This document shows, piece by piece, positions 38,274-47,319 of a DNA stretch of 64,000 nucleotides. Source of the stretch: CBDUEF01 sp018063485 (lineage in GTDB: Bacteria > Pseudomonadota > Alphaproteobacteria > Rhodobacterales > Rhodobacteraceae). The stretch is taken from positions 62,001-126,000 of the forward strand of contig JBAOID010000031.1 of the NCBI GenBank assembly GCA_037045435.1, given 5' to 3'. Position 1 is the first letter of the stretch. Every line of letters starts with the position of its first letter. Under the pieces are notes generated by a model. It made no database searches. It had not been told where the DNA came from and worked only from the letters and a program-made list of their open reading frames with translations. The translations under genes and the position numbers were made by a program.

Positions 38274-39723
38274 TTACTTCATCGCCAGTTTGGCACGGGC
38301 GGCGCGGATACCGTCGCCGTAGTTCTGGCTGATCTTGTCATAATGACTCAGCGCGCGGTCCACGATGTCTTCGGGCACGCCTTGCATGGCAGCGGCGGTG
38401 TTGGCGTAAAGCCGGTGGCGCTCTTCGTCATTCATCACCTTGTCATGCAGCACCCGTGGCTGGCCGTAATCATCATTGCCATCGCGGTGATCATAGCGCG
38501 TCGCATCCCCCGAAATCCGCAGCGGCGGTTCGGCCACCGAGGGATCTTCTTTCGCTGCGGACTGCGATCGAGTTTGGTTCGTAATAGGCATCAACATGGC
38601 CGGTTTTCGGGCCCATGAAATTCATCGAACCGTCTTTGTGATAGTGATGCACCGGGCATTTCGGGGCATTGACCGGCAGCGCCTCGTAATGGGTGCCAAG
38701 CCGGTAGCGGTGGGCGTCGGCATAGGAAAACACCCGCGCCTGCAGCATCTTGTCGGGCGAATAGCCAATGCCCGGAACCTTGTTTGAAGGTGAAAAGGCG
38801 GCCTGCTCGATCTCGGCGAAATAATTGTCGGGGTTGCGGTTCAGCTCGACAATACCAACCTCGATCAGCGGATAATCGGCATGTGGCCAAACTTTGGTCA
38901 GATCGAACGGGTTATAGTTGGTCTTTTCGGCGTCCATCTCTGGCATGATCTGCACCATCATCCGCCATTTCGGGAAATTCCCCGCCTCGATGCCGCCAAA
39001 GAGGGCCTCTTGATAGCCCTCACGGGTTTGCGCGATTTTGGCATTGCCTTCGGCATTGGTGAAATGCGCATGGCCCTGCATGGTCTTGAAGTGGAATTTC
39101 ACCCAGAACCGCTCACCCTGCGCATTCCACAGCGAATAGGTGTGGCTGCCGTAACCGTTCATCTGCATCGGCGTTTGCGGCAGGCCGCGATCCGACATCA
39201 GGATGGTGACCTGATGCAGGGACTCGGGGCTGAGGCTCCAGAAATCCCACATCGCGGTGGGCGAGCGCAGGTTCGTGCGCGGATGGCGCTTTTGGGTATG
39301 GATGAAATCGGGGAATTTGAGCGCATCGCGGACAAAAAACACCGGGGTGTTGTTGCCGACCAGATCCCAGTTACCCTCGGATGTGTAGAATTTCAGCGAA
39401 AAGCCGCGCACGTCGCGCTCGTGATCCGCCGCACCAGCCTCACCGGCCACGGTTGAGAACCGCGCCAGCATCTCGGTCTTGCTGCCCGGTTTGAACACGG
39501 CGGCGCGCGAATATCTGGTGATGTCGCCGGTGATGGTCAGCGTGCCATGGGCACCCCAGCCCTTGGCATGGACCACACGTTCGGGAATACGCTCGCGGTT
39601 CTGATGCGCCAGTTTTTCAAGCAATTGATAATCTTGCAGCAAGACCGGGCCGCGCGGGCCTGCGGTTTCGCTGTTCTGATTATCGGCAATCGGTGCGCCG
39701 GCGGTTGTGGTCAGACGTGTCAT
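38274..39723 (-). CDS. katA: Haem catalase, KatA-like (frameshifted C-terminus)
   Basis: Small-subunit monofunctional catalase of about 483 residues that removes H2O2. The distal His is in RVVHAKGWGAHGTLTI. Other landmarks are PVFFVRDALKFPDFIHTQKR and the proximal haem Tyr motif RVFSYADAHRYRLG. The C-terminal part (AEPPLRISGDATRYDHRD ... RAKLAMK) lies in another frame. Removing one base in the ttt run at 38550-38552 joins NSIAVRSE to EDPSVAEPP. It is divergent from oxyR, 97 bases apart, so peroxide induction by OxyR is likely. A sequence error is the best explanation of the break. Confidence 0.9.
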
Positions 39724-39820
39724 CGCTGATTCCCCCCATAGGTTTCGGTTGGCTGGACTATGCCTGCATTTTGGAATAATTTTAAATCCGAATTTCTTCG
39801 TATTACTATAAGGAAAGCTT

Positions 39821-40759
39821 ATGGCTCTGACGCTACGCCAATTGCGTTACTTCGAGGCCCTCGCCGAAGAGCGCAACTTTGCCCGCGCGGCCGAGCGGGT
39901 GCATATCAGCCAGCCTGCGCTTTCGATGCAGATGCGCGAGTTGGAAGCGGTCTTGGGGGTTCAACTGGTCGAACGCTTGCCGCGCGAAGCGCGGCTTACC
40001 CCCGCGGGGCGCGATGTTCTGGAGCGCGGGGCAAGGATTCTGCGCGAAGTGCGCGAGCTTGAGGCCTTGGGCCGGGCGGCGGCTTTGGAGGGGCGGTTGC
40101 AACTGGGCATCATCCCCACCATTGCCCCCTATCTGTTGCCGCGGGTTCTGGCGCGTTTGCGTGCAACCGACATCACCCGCGACTTGCGCCTGAGAGAGGC
40201 GCGCACAGAACAGTTGATCGACGAGTTGGAAGCAGGCACGCTGGATGCGGTGGTCTTGGCGACCAGCGCCGGGCGGGCACGGCTGGTTGAGGTTCCGCTT
40301 TTTGAAGATCAATTCGTACTGGCTGGAAGTGCGGCACGCCTGCGCGCCATGGGTCAGACTGAGGGATTGCGGCCCCGCGCGCTTGATCCTGATCAGCTTT
40401 TGCTCCTGGATGAGGGGCATTGCCTGGCCGACCAGGCGCTTGAGGTCTGCGGGCTGACGCGTCGGGTGCAGCGGATTGACCTGGGGGCATCTTCCTTGTC
40501 CACTCTGGTGGGGTTGGTGGCCGAAGGGTTCGGCCTGACGTTGCTGCCTGAAATCGCGCTGCTGCAAGAGGTCAAGGCCGCGCCGAAAATGGCGCTGATG
40601 CGCTTTGCCGATCCGGCCCCGGCGCGGCAGGTGGTTCTGGTCAGGCGGGCGGCCACACCGGCAGAGGGCTGGTTCAGTGATCTTGCCCGGATCCTGGCCG
40701 AGGCTGGGCAGGGGTTGGTGAGCGCCGCCCGGAAATGGCGCCGCACCAGTCAAGGTTGA
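39821..40759 (+). CDS. oxyR: Peroxide-sensing regulator OxyR
   Basis: LysR-type regulator of 312 residues. The winged helix lies at 1-60 (LRQLRYFEALAEERNFARAA, HISQPALSMQMREL). The two redox cysteines of OxyR are visible as C201 and C210 in LLDEGHCLADQALEVC, the spacing of E. coli C199/C208. The divergent position beside catalase supports the assignment strongly. The 97-base gap between the two starts should carry the operator, but I could not define an exact OxyR site. Confidence 0.9.
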   Translation: MALTLRQLRYFEALAEERNFARAAERVHISQPALSMQMRELEAVLGVQLVERLPREARLTPAGRDVLERGARILREVRELEALGRAAALEGRLQLGIIPTIAPYLLPRVLARLRATDITRDLRLREARTEQLIDELEAGTLDAVVLATSAGRARLVEVPLFEDQFVLAGSAARLRAMGQTEGLRPRALDPDQLLLLDEGHCLADQALEVCGLTRRVQRIDLGASSLSTLVGLVAEGFGLTLLPEIALLQEVKAAPKMALMRFADPAPARQVVLVRRAATPAEGWFSDLARILAEAGQGLVSAARKWRRTSQG

Positions 40760-40901
40760 CCTCTAGCGTGTCGTCGAAATTGGAAGGCTTTGGGTTGAAA
40801 CAGCCTTGCCCTGATTGCATGGCCCTGCGGCTTTTAACGCCGTTGCCAAGTTGGTTCTGGCATACTATTTGAAATAAACCGGTTTTCAGGGGGAATTTGT
40901 C

Positions 40902-41852
40902 TTGCGCGATCTTAAACTTCCAGATCAACGCCACCCCGAAAAGGCCCATCGGCCCGACAATGCCCAGCCGAAAAAGCCTGATTGGATCAGGGTGCGCGCG
41001 CCGACCTCGGAAGGCTACAAGAAAACCCGCGACATTCTGCGCGAGAAAAAGCTGGTGACGGTCTGCGAAGAGGCGGGGTGCCCGAATGTGGGCGAATGCT
41101 GGTCGGCGGGTCATGCCACCATGATGATCATGGGCGACATTTGCACCCGTGGCTGTTCGTTTTGCAACATCGCCACTGGCAAGCCCAAGGCGCTGGACAC
41201 GTTCGAGCCGGGGCGCGTCGCCCATGCGGTGACCGAGTTGGGGCTGAAGCATGTGGTGATCACATCGGTTGATCGCGACGATCTGGACGATGGCGGTGCC
41301 GAGCATTTCGCCATGACCATCCGCGCCGTGCGCCACCGCTCGCCCGGCACTACGATCGAGATTCTGACGCCCGATTTCCTGAAATGCGCTCCGGAGGCCC
41401 TGGAAAAGGTGGTCGAGGCGCGGCCCGATGTGTTCAACCACAATCTTGAAACCGTGCCGGGGCTGTATCCTTCGGTGCGCCCCGGTGCGCGGTATTTCCA
41501 TTCCTTGCGGTTGTTGCAGCGGGTGAAAGAACTTGATCCGGCGATGTTCACCAAATCGGGCGTGATGGTAGGGCTTGGCGAAGACCGTCAGGGCATCCAG
41601 CAGGTGATGGATGACATGCGCGCGGCGGATGTCGATTTTCTGACCATCGGGCAGTATTTACAGCCCACCCCCAAACATCACTCTGTTGAGCGGTTCGTGA
41701 CGCCCGAGGAATTCAAAGGCTATGAAACCGCCGCCTATGGCAAAGGCTTTCTGATGGTGTCGGCCACACCGCTGACCCGTTCCAGCTATCACGCGGGCGA
41801 TGATTTTGCGCGCTTGCGCGCGGCACGGTTGGAAAAACTGAATCGGGTCTAA
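40902..41852 (+). CDS. lipA: Lipoyl synthase
   Basis: Radical-SAM enzyme of 316 residues that inserts sulfur into octanoyl groups. The auxiliary [4Fe-4S] cysteines are C55, C60 and C66 (CEEAGCPNVGEC). The radical-SAM cluster uses C81, C85 and C88 (CTRGCSFC). The C-terminal serine ligand is in TRSSYHAG. The start is a TTG at 40902 preceded by a strong AGGGGGAA site. The next ATGs lie within the conserved fold. The gene end overlaps the convergent cytochrome gene by four bases. Confidence 0.95.
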   Translation: MRDLKLPDQRHPEKAHRPDNAQPKKPDWIRVRAPTSEGYKKTRDILREKKLVTVCEEAGCPNVGECWSAGHATMMIMGDICTRGCSFCNIATGKPKALDTFEPGRVAHAVTELGLKHVVITSVDRDDLDDGGAEHFAMTIRAVRHRSPGTTIEILTPDFLKCAPEALEKVVEARPDVFNHNLETVPGLYPSVRPGARYFHSLRLLQRVKELDPAMFTKSGVMVGLGEDRQGIQQVMDDMRAADVDFLTIGQYLQPTPKHHSVERFVTPEEFKGYETAAYGKGFLMVSATPLTRSSYHAGDDFARLRAARLEKLNRV

Positions 41853-42761
41853 GGCGCAGCCGCCGGGGCGGCGGCAATTGGCGGCACCGATTTCAGATAG
41901 GCAGCCACTGCCTGGCGGTCACTTTCAGGCAGTTTAGACATGTTTTCAACCACATGCACCATATGCCCGCCCACGGAATCAAACTCGGGCGTAAAGCCTG
42001 TGGTCAGATATTCCACGATCTCGTCTTCCGACCATTTCAAAACAGCGGGCGTGATATTGGGGCTGCGGCCCTTGCCATCGGGGTTTGGTGCGCCCGCCAG
42101 CCATTCAGACCGTTTCAGACCGCCCAGGATATTGCGCGGGGTGTGACACTCGCCGCAATGCGCCATCGCCTCGGCGATATAGCGCCCGCGTGAAGCCTCG
42201 GGGGAAAGATCGCCCTGAACCACCCAATCTTTCGTCACGAACATCAGCTTCCAGATCCCCAGCGTTCGGCGGATGTTGAACGGAAAGCCGATCTGATGCG
42301 GCTGGCTTGGCACATCCGAGGCGGGCAGGGTGTCCATGAAGGCCTTGAGATCGACAATATCTTGCGGTTGCAGCTTGTTATAGGCCGCATAGGGCATTGC
42401 GGGATAGGCGTGGCGACCTTCGGCGGTGATCCCATCGACAACGGCATAGGCAAATTTCTCCAAGGACCAGCCGCCAATGCCTGTCTTGGGGTCGGTTGAG
42501 ATGTTCGGGGCCAGAAAGGTGCCAAAGGGCGAGGCGAAACTTTGCCCGCCCGCCAGCACCAGTTCCTGTATCGCCCGTCGCGCCCGGTGCCATATGGCAT
42601 GAGGCGCAGCCCGTGGCCCAGAACACCGCCTCGCCTTTGGTCTTGTCGCCTGTCAGCCCTTCATAAATCTCCATCGAGCCGGGGCGCGGTGCGGTCAGCA
42701 TGACAAAACCGGCAAAACCGATCAGGGTCAGTCCAAAAAGACCAAAGACAAAGCGACGCAT
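41849..42761 (-). CDS. Dihaem c-type cytochrome (frameshifted)
   Basis: Periplasmic electron carrier of about 300 residues, anchored by an uncleaved or lipid-less N-terminal helix (3-22, FVFGLFGLTLIGFAGFVML). The first haem site is C52-x2-C55-H56 (GCASCHMAPG). The second is CGECHTPRN in the other frame. ISTDPKTGIGGWSLEKF and IPDSVGGHM-like segments match the cytochrome subunit of membrane alcohol/aldehyde dehydrogenases. One insertion near 42565-42570 splits the gene. Its removal gives ATGDTELVLAGGQSF. No dehydrogenase subunit lies beside it, so the electron donor is unknown. Confidence 0.82.
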
Positions 42762-42860
42762 GAAGTCCTATGGGGCAATCTGCGGGTGGAAAGATTAACG
42801 ATGTAAGTCTAGCGCATCTTTGAGCGAAAGGAACCTGACTTTTCAGACCATCGGCTCGGC

Positions 42861-43040
42861 TCAATGTGCCTTGATGCGAATCGGGGCATTTACCGTCAGG
42901 ACATCGGGCCACCCGAACAGCTTTTCATAGCCGAAAATCGCCAGACAAATCGCAACCACTCCCAGCACCAGTTTGACCCGCCCCCATGAGGGAGGCTTGC
43001 GCGCCCAACGCGCCATGCGGATCAGCCAGTTCTGGTTCAT
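42861..43040 (-). CDS. 59-residue single-helix membrane protein coupled to hpt
   Basis: Short reading frame: MNQNWLIRMARWARKPPSW, then a hydrophobic helix (about 22-38, VKLVLGVVAICLAIFG) and the tail YEKLFGWPDVLTVNA, ending KAH. It has a positive N-terminus and one membrane span. The ATG at 43040 overlaps the hpt stop as ATGA, so it is probably translated from the hpt message. The coupling and the coding-like codon use argue that it is real. I do not recognise a named family, and the function is unknown. Confidence 0.7.
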   Translation of the reverse strand: MNQNWLIRMARWARKPPSWGRVKLVLGVVAICLAIFGYEKLFGWPDVLTVNAPIRIKAH

Positions 43041-43582
43041 TCCGGTTCGGTAAAGCGCACCTTGCCGATATAGGGCAGGTTGCGGTTGCGTTGAGCAAAA
43101 TCGATGCCATAGCCCACGACAAATTCATCGGGGATCTCAAAGCCGGTCCAAGTGGCGCGGATATCGGCCTCGCGCCGTGTGGGTTTATCGAGCAGCGCGC
43201 AAACCTCAAGCCGCGCCGGTTCGCGCGAACGCAGCAGGTTCACCACATGATGCAGGGTAAAGCCGGTATCGACAATATCTTCGACCACCAGCACATCACG
43301 CCCGGCAATCTCGCCGCGAATATCCTTGAGGATCCGCACTTCGCGGCTGGAGTGCATGGCATTGCCATAAGATGAGGCCTCAAGAAAATCGACCTCGACC
43401 GGCAGGTCGATCTCGCGCACGAGGTCCGCGATGAACACGAAAGAGCCGCGCAACAGGCCCACCACCACCAGCTTGTCGCAGCCCTTGTAATGCTCGGTTA
43501 TCTGGCGTGCGAGGGCCTCGACCCTTGCGGCGATCGCCTTGGCCGAGATCATCTGATCAATAACATAAGGACGGTGCGGCAT
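43037..43582 (-). CDS. hpt: Hypoxanthine phosphoribosyltransferase
   Basis: Purine-salvage enzyme that converts hypoxanthine/guanine plus PRPP to IMP/GMP. It has 181 residues. The flexible loop region is VDFLEASSYGNAM. The PRPP motif is VLVVEDIVDTGFTL (about 110-123). The base-binding C-terminus is FVVGYGIDFAQRNRNLPYIG. It is divergent from the COQ10-like gene, with 66 bases between the starts. Its stop is coupled to a small membrane-protein gene. Intact. Confidence 0.93.
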   Translation of the reverse strand: MPHRPYVIDQMISAKAIAARVEALARQITEHYKGCDKLVVVGLLRGSFVFIADLVREIDLPVEVDFLEASSYGNAMHSSREVRILKDIRGEIAGRDVLVVEDIVDTGFTLHHVVNLLRSREPARLEVCALLDKPTRREADIRATWTGFEIPDEFVVGYGIDFAQRNRNLPYIGKVRFTEPE

Positions 43583-43648
43583 GGGGCCCTCTTGATTTCT
43601 GCCTCTGTCCTACCCAAAAGCAAAGCGCGAGTCACGCCGAAGGTCACG

Positions 43649-44095
43649 ATGCCGCGACATTTTGAAAAGAAGTCCCTGCCTTATACGGCGCAGCAGATGT
43701 ATGATCTGGTTGCCGATGTGGCGCGTTACCCGGAGTTTCTGCCCTGGACAGCGGCGGCGCGTATCCGGTCGCGCACGGCAATCGCGGGTGGCGAGGTGAT
43801 GGAGGCCGATCTGGTGATCAGCTTCAAGGTGTTTCGCGAAAGATTCGGCAGCCGGGTGACATTGCTGCCTGTGCAAGGGCAGATCTTGACCGAGTATATC
43901 GACGGCCCGTTCAAGCATCTGAAATCGGTCTGGAGCTTTGCCGATCTGCCTGCGGGCGGCTGCGAGGTTGCCTTCGATGTGGAGTTCGAGTTCAAGAACG
44001 CGATTCTGGCCAAAATCATCGGGCTGGTGTTCAATGAGGCGATGCAACGTGTGGTACGCGCCTTTGAGACCCGCGCGGCGCAGCTTTATTCATAG
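43649..44095 (+). CDS. COQ10/RatA-type START-domain protein
   Basis: Polyketide-cyclase/START lipid-binding protein of 148 residues. The domain spans the whole protein: MPRHFEKKSLPYTAQQMYDLVADVARYPEFLPW, LVISFKVFRERFGSRVTL and FKHLKSVWSFADLP, and it ends in an amphipathic helix (VFNEAMQRVVRAFETRA). Family members bind ubiquinone in mitochondria and related bacteria (Coq10), while RatA of E. coli was described as a ribosome-association toxin. In alphaproteobacteria the quinone role is the more likely. The ATG at 43649 has an AAGG site. It is convergent with the CinA-like gene. Confidence 0.82.
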   Translation: MPRHFEKKSLPYTAQQMYDLVADVARYPEFLPWTAAARIRSRTAIAGGEVMEADLVISFKVFRERFGSRVTLLPVQGQILTEYIDGPFKHLKSVWSFADLPAGGCEVAFDVEFEFKNAILAKIIGLVFNEAMQRVVRAFETRAAQLYS

Positions 44096-44101
44096 GGCCG
44101 C

Positions 44102-44569
44102 TCAGCCCATCGCTTTGGCCAAAAGGCCCAAAGCATGATCGCGCGCAGCCACTCGCACCTTGGTGCGGCCCAGGGCACCGAAGTCGACGGTTTCGACCTG
44201 CACCCCGCCCTTGCGAAGCGCCAGCCCGAAACAGACCCGTCCCTCTGGCTTGAACTCCGAGCCGCCCGGCCCGGCAATCCCGGTGATGGAAACCGCAACA
44301 TCGGCGACAGAATGGGCCAGGGCCCCCTGCGCCATTTCAGCCGCGACCTGCTCAGACACCGCGCCATGCGCCGCCAAGGTTTCCGGCAGAACCCCCAGCA
44401 TCGCGATCTTGGCGGCATTGGAATAGGTGACAAAGCCGCAATCCACCACATCGGATGCCCCGGCGATATCGGTCAGGGCGGCTGCCACCATGCCGCCGGT
44501 GCAGCTTTCGGCGGTGGCGATCCTGTAGCCCCAATAGCGCGCGGTTTTGAGCAGATCGGCCACTTTCAT
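44102..44569 (-). CDS. CinA C-terminal-domain protein (nicotinamide-nucleotide amidase type)
   Basis: Single-domain CinA/PncC-like protein of 155 residues, missing the N-terminal MoCF domain of full CinA. Conserved signatures are TAESCTGGMVAAALTDIAGAS, VTYSNAAKIAMLGV and SITGIAGPGGSEFKPEG. It hydrolyses NMN to nicotinic acid mononucleotide in characterised relatives. The ATG at 44569 overlaps the pgpA stop (ATGA), so it is the third member of a tightly coupled chain ispDF-pgpA-cinA. Confidence 0.87.
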   Translation of the reverse strand: MKVADLLKTARYWGYRIATAESCTGGMVAAALTDIAGASDVVDCGFVTYSNAAKIAMLGVLPETLAAHGAVSEQVAAEMAQGALAHSVADVAVSITGIAGPGGSEFKPEGRVCFGLALRKGGVQVETVDFGALGRTKVRVAARDHALGLLAKAMG

Positions 44570-45057
44570 CGCATGACTATCCCATGTGCCACTCCCGCCG
44601 CGATGATCGCGCAAATCCCGGCGAAAAGACCCGCCCACAGATCATCCAGCATCACCCCCGCCGCATCATGGCGCCGATCAGCCCTGCCAACCAGCCAGGG
44701 CTTGGTGATGTCAAACAGCCGGAACAACACAAATGCCGCCAGTGGGGCAGGGTAGGGCAAAAACCCCTCCCAACCGCGCCACCAAAAGGCCGCAGCCGGA
44801 AACAGCAGGGCAAGCCATTGGCCCGCCACCTCGTCAATCACGAATTCGGATGGGTCATCGCCGGGGCGATCGCGCAATTCGATGCCCACCGCCCAGAATC
44901 CCGACAGAGTGACGGCAAGTGTCGCCAGCACCAGAGCAGGAAAGCCCAAATACCGCAAAATCACCCAACCGAGCAGCACCGCAACCAATGATCCCCAGGT
45001 GCCCGGCGCGGGTTTCAGCAGACCTACGCCGAAGAAAGTCGCCAATAGCCGCGTCAT
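44566..45057 (-). CDS. pgpA: Phosphatidylglycerophosphatase A
   Basis: Inner-membrane phosphatase of 163 residues that makes phosphatidylglycerol from PGP. The N-terminal segment is LLKPAPGTWGSLVAVLLGWVI. The central motif FVIDEVAGQWLALL carries the acidic residues typical of PgpA, and RLFDITKPWLVGRAD follows. It has four hydrophobic helices. Both ends overlap neighbours by four bases (ispDF upstream, cinA-like downstream), indicating operon transcription. Confidence 0.92.
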   Translation of the reverse strand: MTRLLATFFGVGLLKPAPGTWGSLVAVLLGWVILRYLGFPALVLATLAVTLSGFWAVGIELRDRPGDDPSEFVIDEVAGQWLALLFPAAAFWWRGWEGFLPYPAPLAAFVLFRLFDITKPWLVGRADRRHDAAGVMLDDLWAGLFAGICAIIAAGVAHGIVMR

Positions 45058-46187
45058 GCCTGCACCAAGGTGGCCGTCGCCATCGCCGCAATCCCTTCCT
45101 CACGCCCGGTGAAGCCCAAGCGTTCCGATGTGGTGGCCTTCACGCTCACCCGCCCCATATCGACACCCATGATGGTTGACAAAACCCTTTGCATGTCAAG
45201 TGCATATGGGCCGATCTTGGGGCGCTCGCAGATCAGGGTGACATCGCAATTGGACAGCCTGTAGCCGCGCGCCGCGACCCGTTCCATCGCGTGGCGCAAA
45301 AAGATGTGGCTGGCGGCGCCCTTCCATTGCGGGTCAGACGGGGGAAAATGCCGCCCGATATCGCCCTCGGCCAGCGCGCCGTAAATGGCATCTGTCAGCG
45401 CGTGCATCCCAACATCAGCGTCAGAATGGCCCAAAAGCCCGCGCACATGCGGCACTGAAACCCCGCAGAGCCAGACCTGATCGCCCGTGGTAAAAGCATG
45501 CACGTCAAAGCCGTTGCCCAGGCGAATATCCATATTGCGGCCTTTCAATATATGCTCGGCCCGCGCGAAATCGGCGGGATAGGTCAGTTTCAGATTGTCC
45601 TCATCGCCGCCGACGATTGTGACGGGTATTCCCGCCGCACGGGCAATCTCCACATCATCAGCAGCATCGGCGGGATGGTTGGCAAAGGCCGCAAGAATCG
45701 ACGGGAAATCAAAGCCCTGAGGGGTTTGCGCGCGGTAAAGTCCTTGGCGGTCCTGGGTGCCTTGCACCCCGCCTTGCCCACCGCGCCACAGCGCATCGCT
45801 GACCGCCAGCGCCGGGGCGGCGGCGGGGGCGGTTTCGAGGGCGCTCAACACCCGCGCAATGACTTGAGACGATACCAGAGGCCGCGCACCATCATGGATC
45901 AAAACGGTGCTGACGGCTTCACTTTGCAAGGTCATGAGAGCCGCACGCACCGAGGCCGTGCGGCTGTCGCCTCCGGTCACGATGCGAAAGGGGCCAGTCA
46001 TGGCGAGCAGGGCTTGGGCGCGGCCTTGATCCTCGGGGTGGATCACCAATATGCGCTCAAACCCGGCAAAGGCCAGCAGAGTATGCGCCAGCACCGGTTT
46101 GCCCGCGAGCATCTGCCATTGTTTCGGCAATTCGCCCCCGGCGCGGGTGCCGCGCCCTGCGGCGGTGATGATGGCCACGCATGTCAT
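45054..46187 (-). CDS. ispDF: Bifunctional IspD/IspF (MEP-pathway isoprenoid synthesis)
   Basis: Fused enzyme of 377 residues that catalyses two separated MEP-pathway steps: CDP-ME synthesis (IspD) and MECDP cyclisation (IspF). The IspD half (1-215) has VAIITAAGRGTRAGGELPKQ, TVLIHDGARPLVS and GLYRAQTPQGF. The IspF half (from about 218) has IRLGNGFDVHAF with the D-x-H zinc ligands, GLLGHSDADVGMHALTDA and TSERLGFTGREEGIAA. The fusion is characteristic of alphaproteobacteria. The intermediate IspE is not in this window. Divergent from dusB. Confidence 0.95.
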   Translation of the reverse strand: MTCVAIITAAGRGTRAGGELPKQWQMLAGKPVLAHTLLAFAGFERILVIHPEDQGRAQALLAMTGPFRIVTGGDSRTASVRAALMTLQSEAVSTVLIHDGARPLVSSQVIARVLSALETAPAAAPALAVSDALWRGGQGGVQGTQDRQGLYRAQTPQGFDFPSILAAFANHPADAADDVEIARAAGIPVTIVGGDEDNLKLTYPADFARAEHILKGRNMDIRLGNGFDVHAFTTGDQVWLCGVSVPHVRGLLGHSDADVGMHALTDAIYGALAEGDIGRHFPPSDPQWKGAASHIFLRHAMERVAARGYRLSNCDVTLICERPKIGPYALDMQRVLSTIMGVDMGRVSVKATTSERLGFTGREEGIAAMATATLVQA

Positions 46188-46246
46188 GGCCCTTATCTAG
46201 GACAAGTCGGCTGCGCTGACAATCTGGCCTGAAAAAGCTGCGAATG

Positions 46247-46263
46247 CGCCTGTTATTCAGGCG
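46247..46263. repeat. Short inverted repeat in the ispDF/dusB divergent region
   Basis: CGCCTG-TTATT-CAGGCG, a 6-base perfect inverted repeat, extends imperfectly outward (GCGCCTG...CAGGCGTTGCG). It lies about 60 bases from the ispDF start and 73 bases from the dusB start, in the only promoter region of both operons. It could be an operator or a small hairpin. No regulator is assigned. Confidence 0.35.
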
Positions 46264-46335
46264 TTGCGTGACCTATAGGTAAAGACTGACCCGCGCAGGC
46301 CTGGCCCTGCCCAAAAAACCCCACAAGGTAGCGCG

Positions 46336-47319
46336 ATGATCCATCCACCCTTGTCTCTTGGCCAAATTGCCCTGACCTCACCGGTGTTGCTGGCGCCAAT
46401 GGCCGGGATCACCGATCTGCCGTTTCGCCGTCTGGTCGCCAGCTTTGGCGCGGGGCTGGTGGTGTCGGAAATGGTCGCCAGCCAAGAGGTGGTTGAGGCG
46501 CGTCCAATGGCGCGCGCGCGGGCGGAACTGGGCTTTGATCAGGCCGCGACCTCGGTGCAACTGGTCGGGCGCGAGGCCTATTGGATGGCCGAGGCCGCGC
46601 GCTATGTCCAAGCACAGGGGGCGCGGGTGATTGATATCAACATGGGTTGCCCGTCGAAACGGGTGACGACCGGGGCTTGCGGCTCGGCACTGTTGCGCGA
46701 TCTGGATCAGGCGCTGCGGCTGATCGAGGCGGTGGTTTCAGCGGTGTCGGTGCCGGTCACGTTGAAAACCCGGCTGGGTTGGGACGATCTGACGCTGAAC
46801 GCGCCGCAATTGGCACGACGGGCGCAAGATGCCGGGGTGGCGATGATCACCATCCACGGACGCACGCGGTGTCAGTTTTACAAAGGTCGGGCGGATTGGG
46901 CGGCAATCCGGGCGGTGAAAGAATCCGTGAGTATTCCGGTGATTGCCAATGGCGATATTGTGGATGTAACAACGGCGCGGGCGGCGCTGGCGGCCTCAAA
47001 GGCCGATGGTCTGATGATTGGGCGCGGCGCGCAAGGAGCGCCCTGGCGGCTGGCCGAGGTGGCTGCGGCACTGTTTGGCACCGCTGCACCAAAGCTGCCT
47101 CAGGGGCAGGCTTTGGTGGATCTGGTGAGCGGGCATTATCACGAGATGCTGGGGTTTTATGGCCGTGAACTGGGGCTGCGGATGGCGCGCAAGCATCTGG
47201 GCTGGTTTCTTGGCGAGGCCAATCCTGATCGGGCGGCGATTCTCACCTCGACCGATACCGCTGCGGTGCTGCGCCTGCTGCGCGGCGCTTTTGATCAACC
47301 TGCCGAGGTGGCGGCATGA
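46336..47319 (+). CDS. dusB: tRNA-dihydrouridine synthase DusB (NifR3)
   Basis: FMN-dependent tRNA reductase of 327 residues. The N-terminal FMN segment is VLLAPMAGITDLPFRRLV. The catalytic cysteine is in DINMGCPSKRVTTG. Other landmarks are VPVTLKTRLGWDD, TIHGRTRCQFYKGRADW, IPVIANGDIVD and GLMIGRGAQGAPW. It is the first gene of the classical nifR3-ntrB-ntrC operon. The AAGG site precedes the ATG. Its stop overlaps the ntrB start (ATGA). Intact. Confidence 0.94.
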   Translation: MIHPPLSLGQIALTSPVLLAPMAGITDLPFRRLVASFGAGLVVSEMVASQEVVEARPMARARAELGFDQAATSVQLVGREAYWMAEAARYVQAQGARVIDINMGCPSKRVTTGACGSALLRDLDQALRLIEAVVSAVSVPVTLKTRLGWDDLTLNAPQLARRAQDAGVAMITIHGRTRCQFYKGRADWAAIRAVKESVSIPVIANGDIVDVTTARAALAASKADGLMIGRGAQGAPWRLAEVAAALFGTAAPKLPQGQALVDLVSGHYHEMLGFYGRELGLRMARKHLGWFLGEANPDRAAILTSTDTAAVLRLLRGAFDQPAEVAA

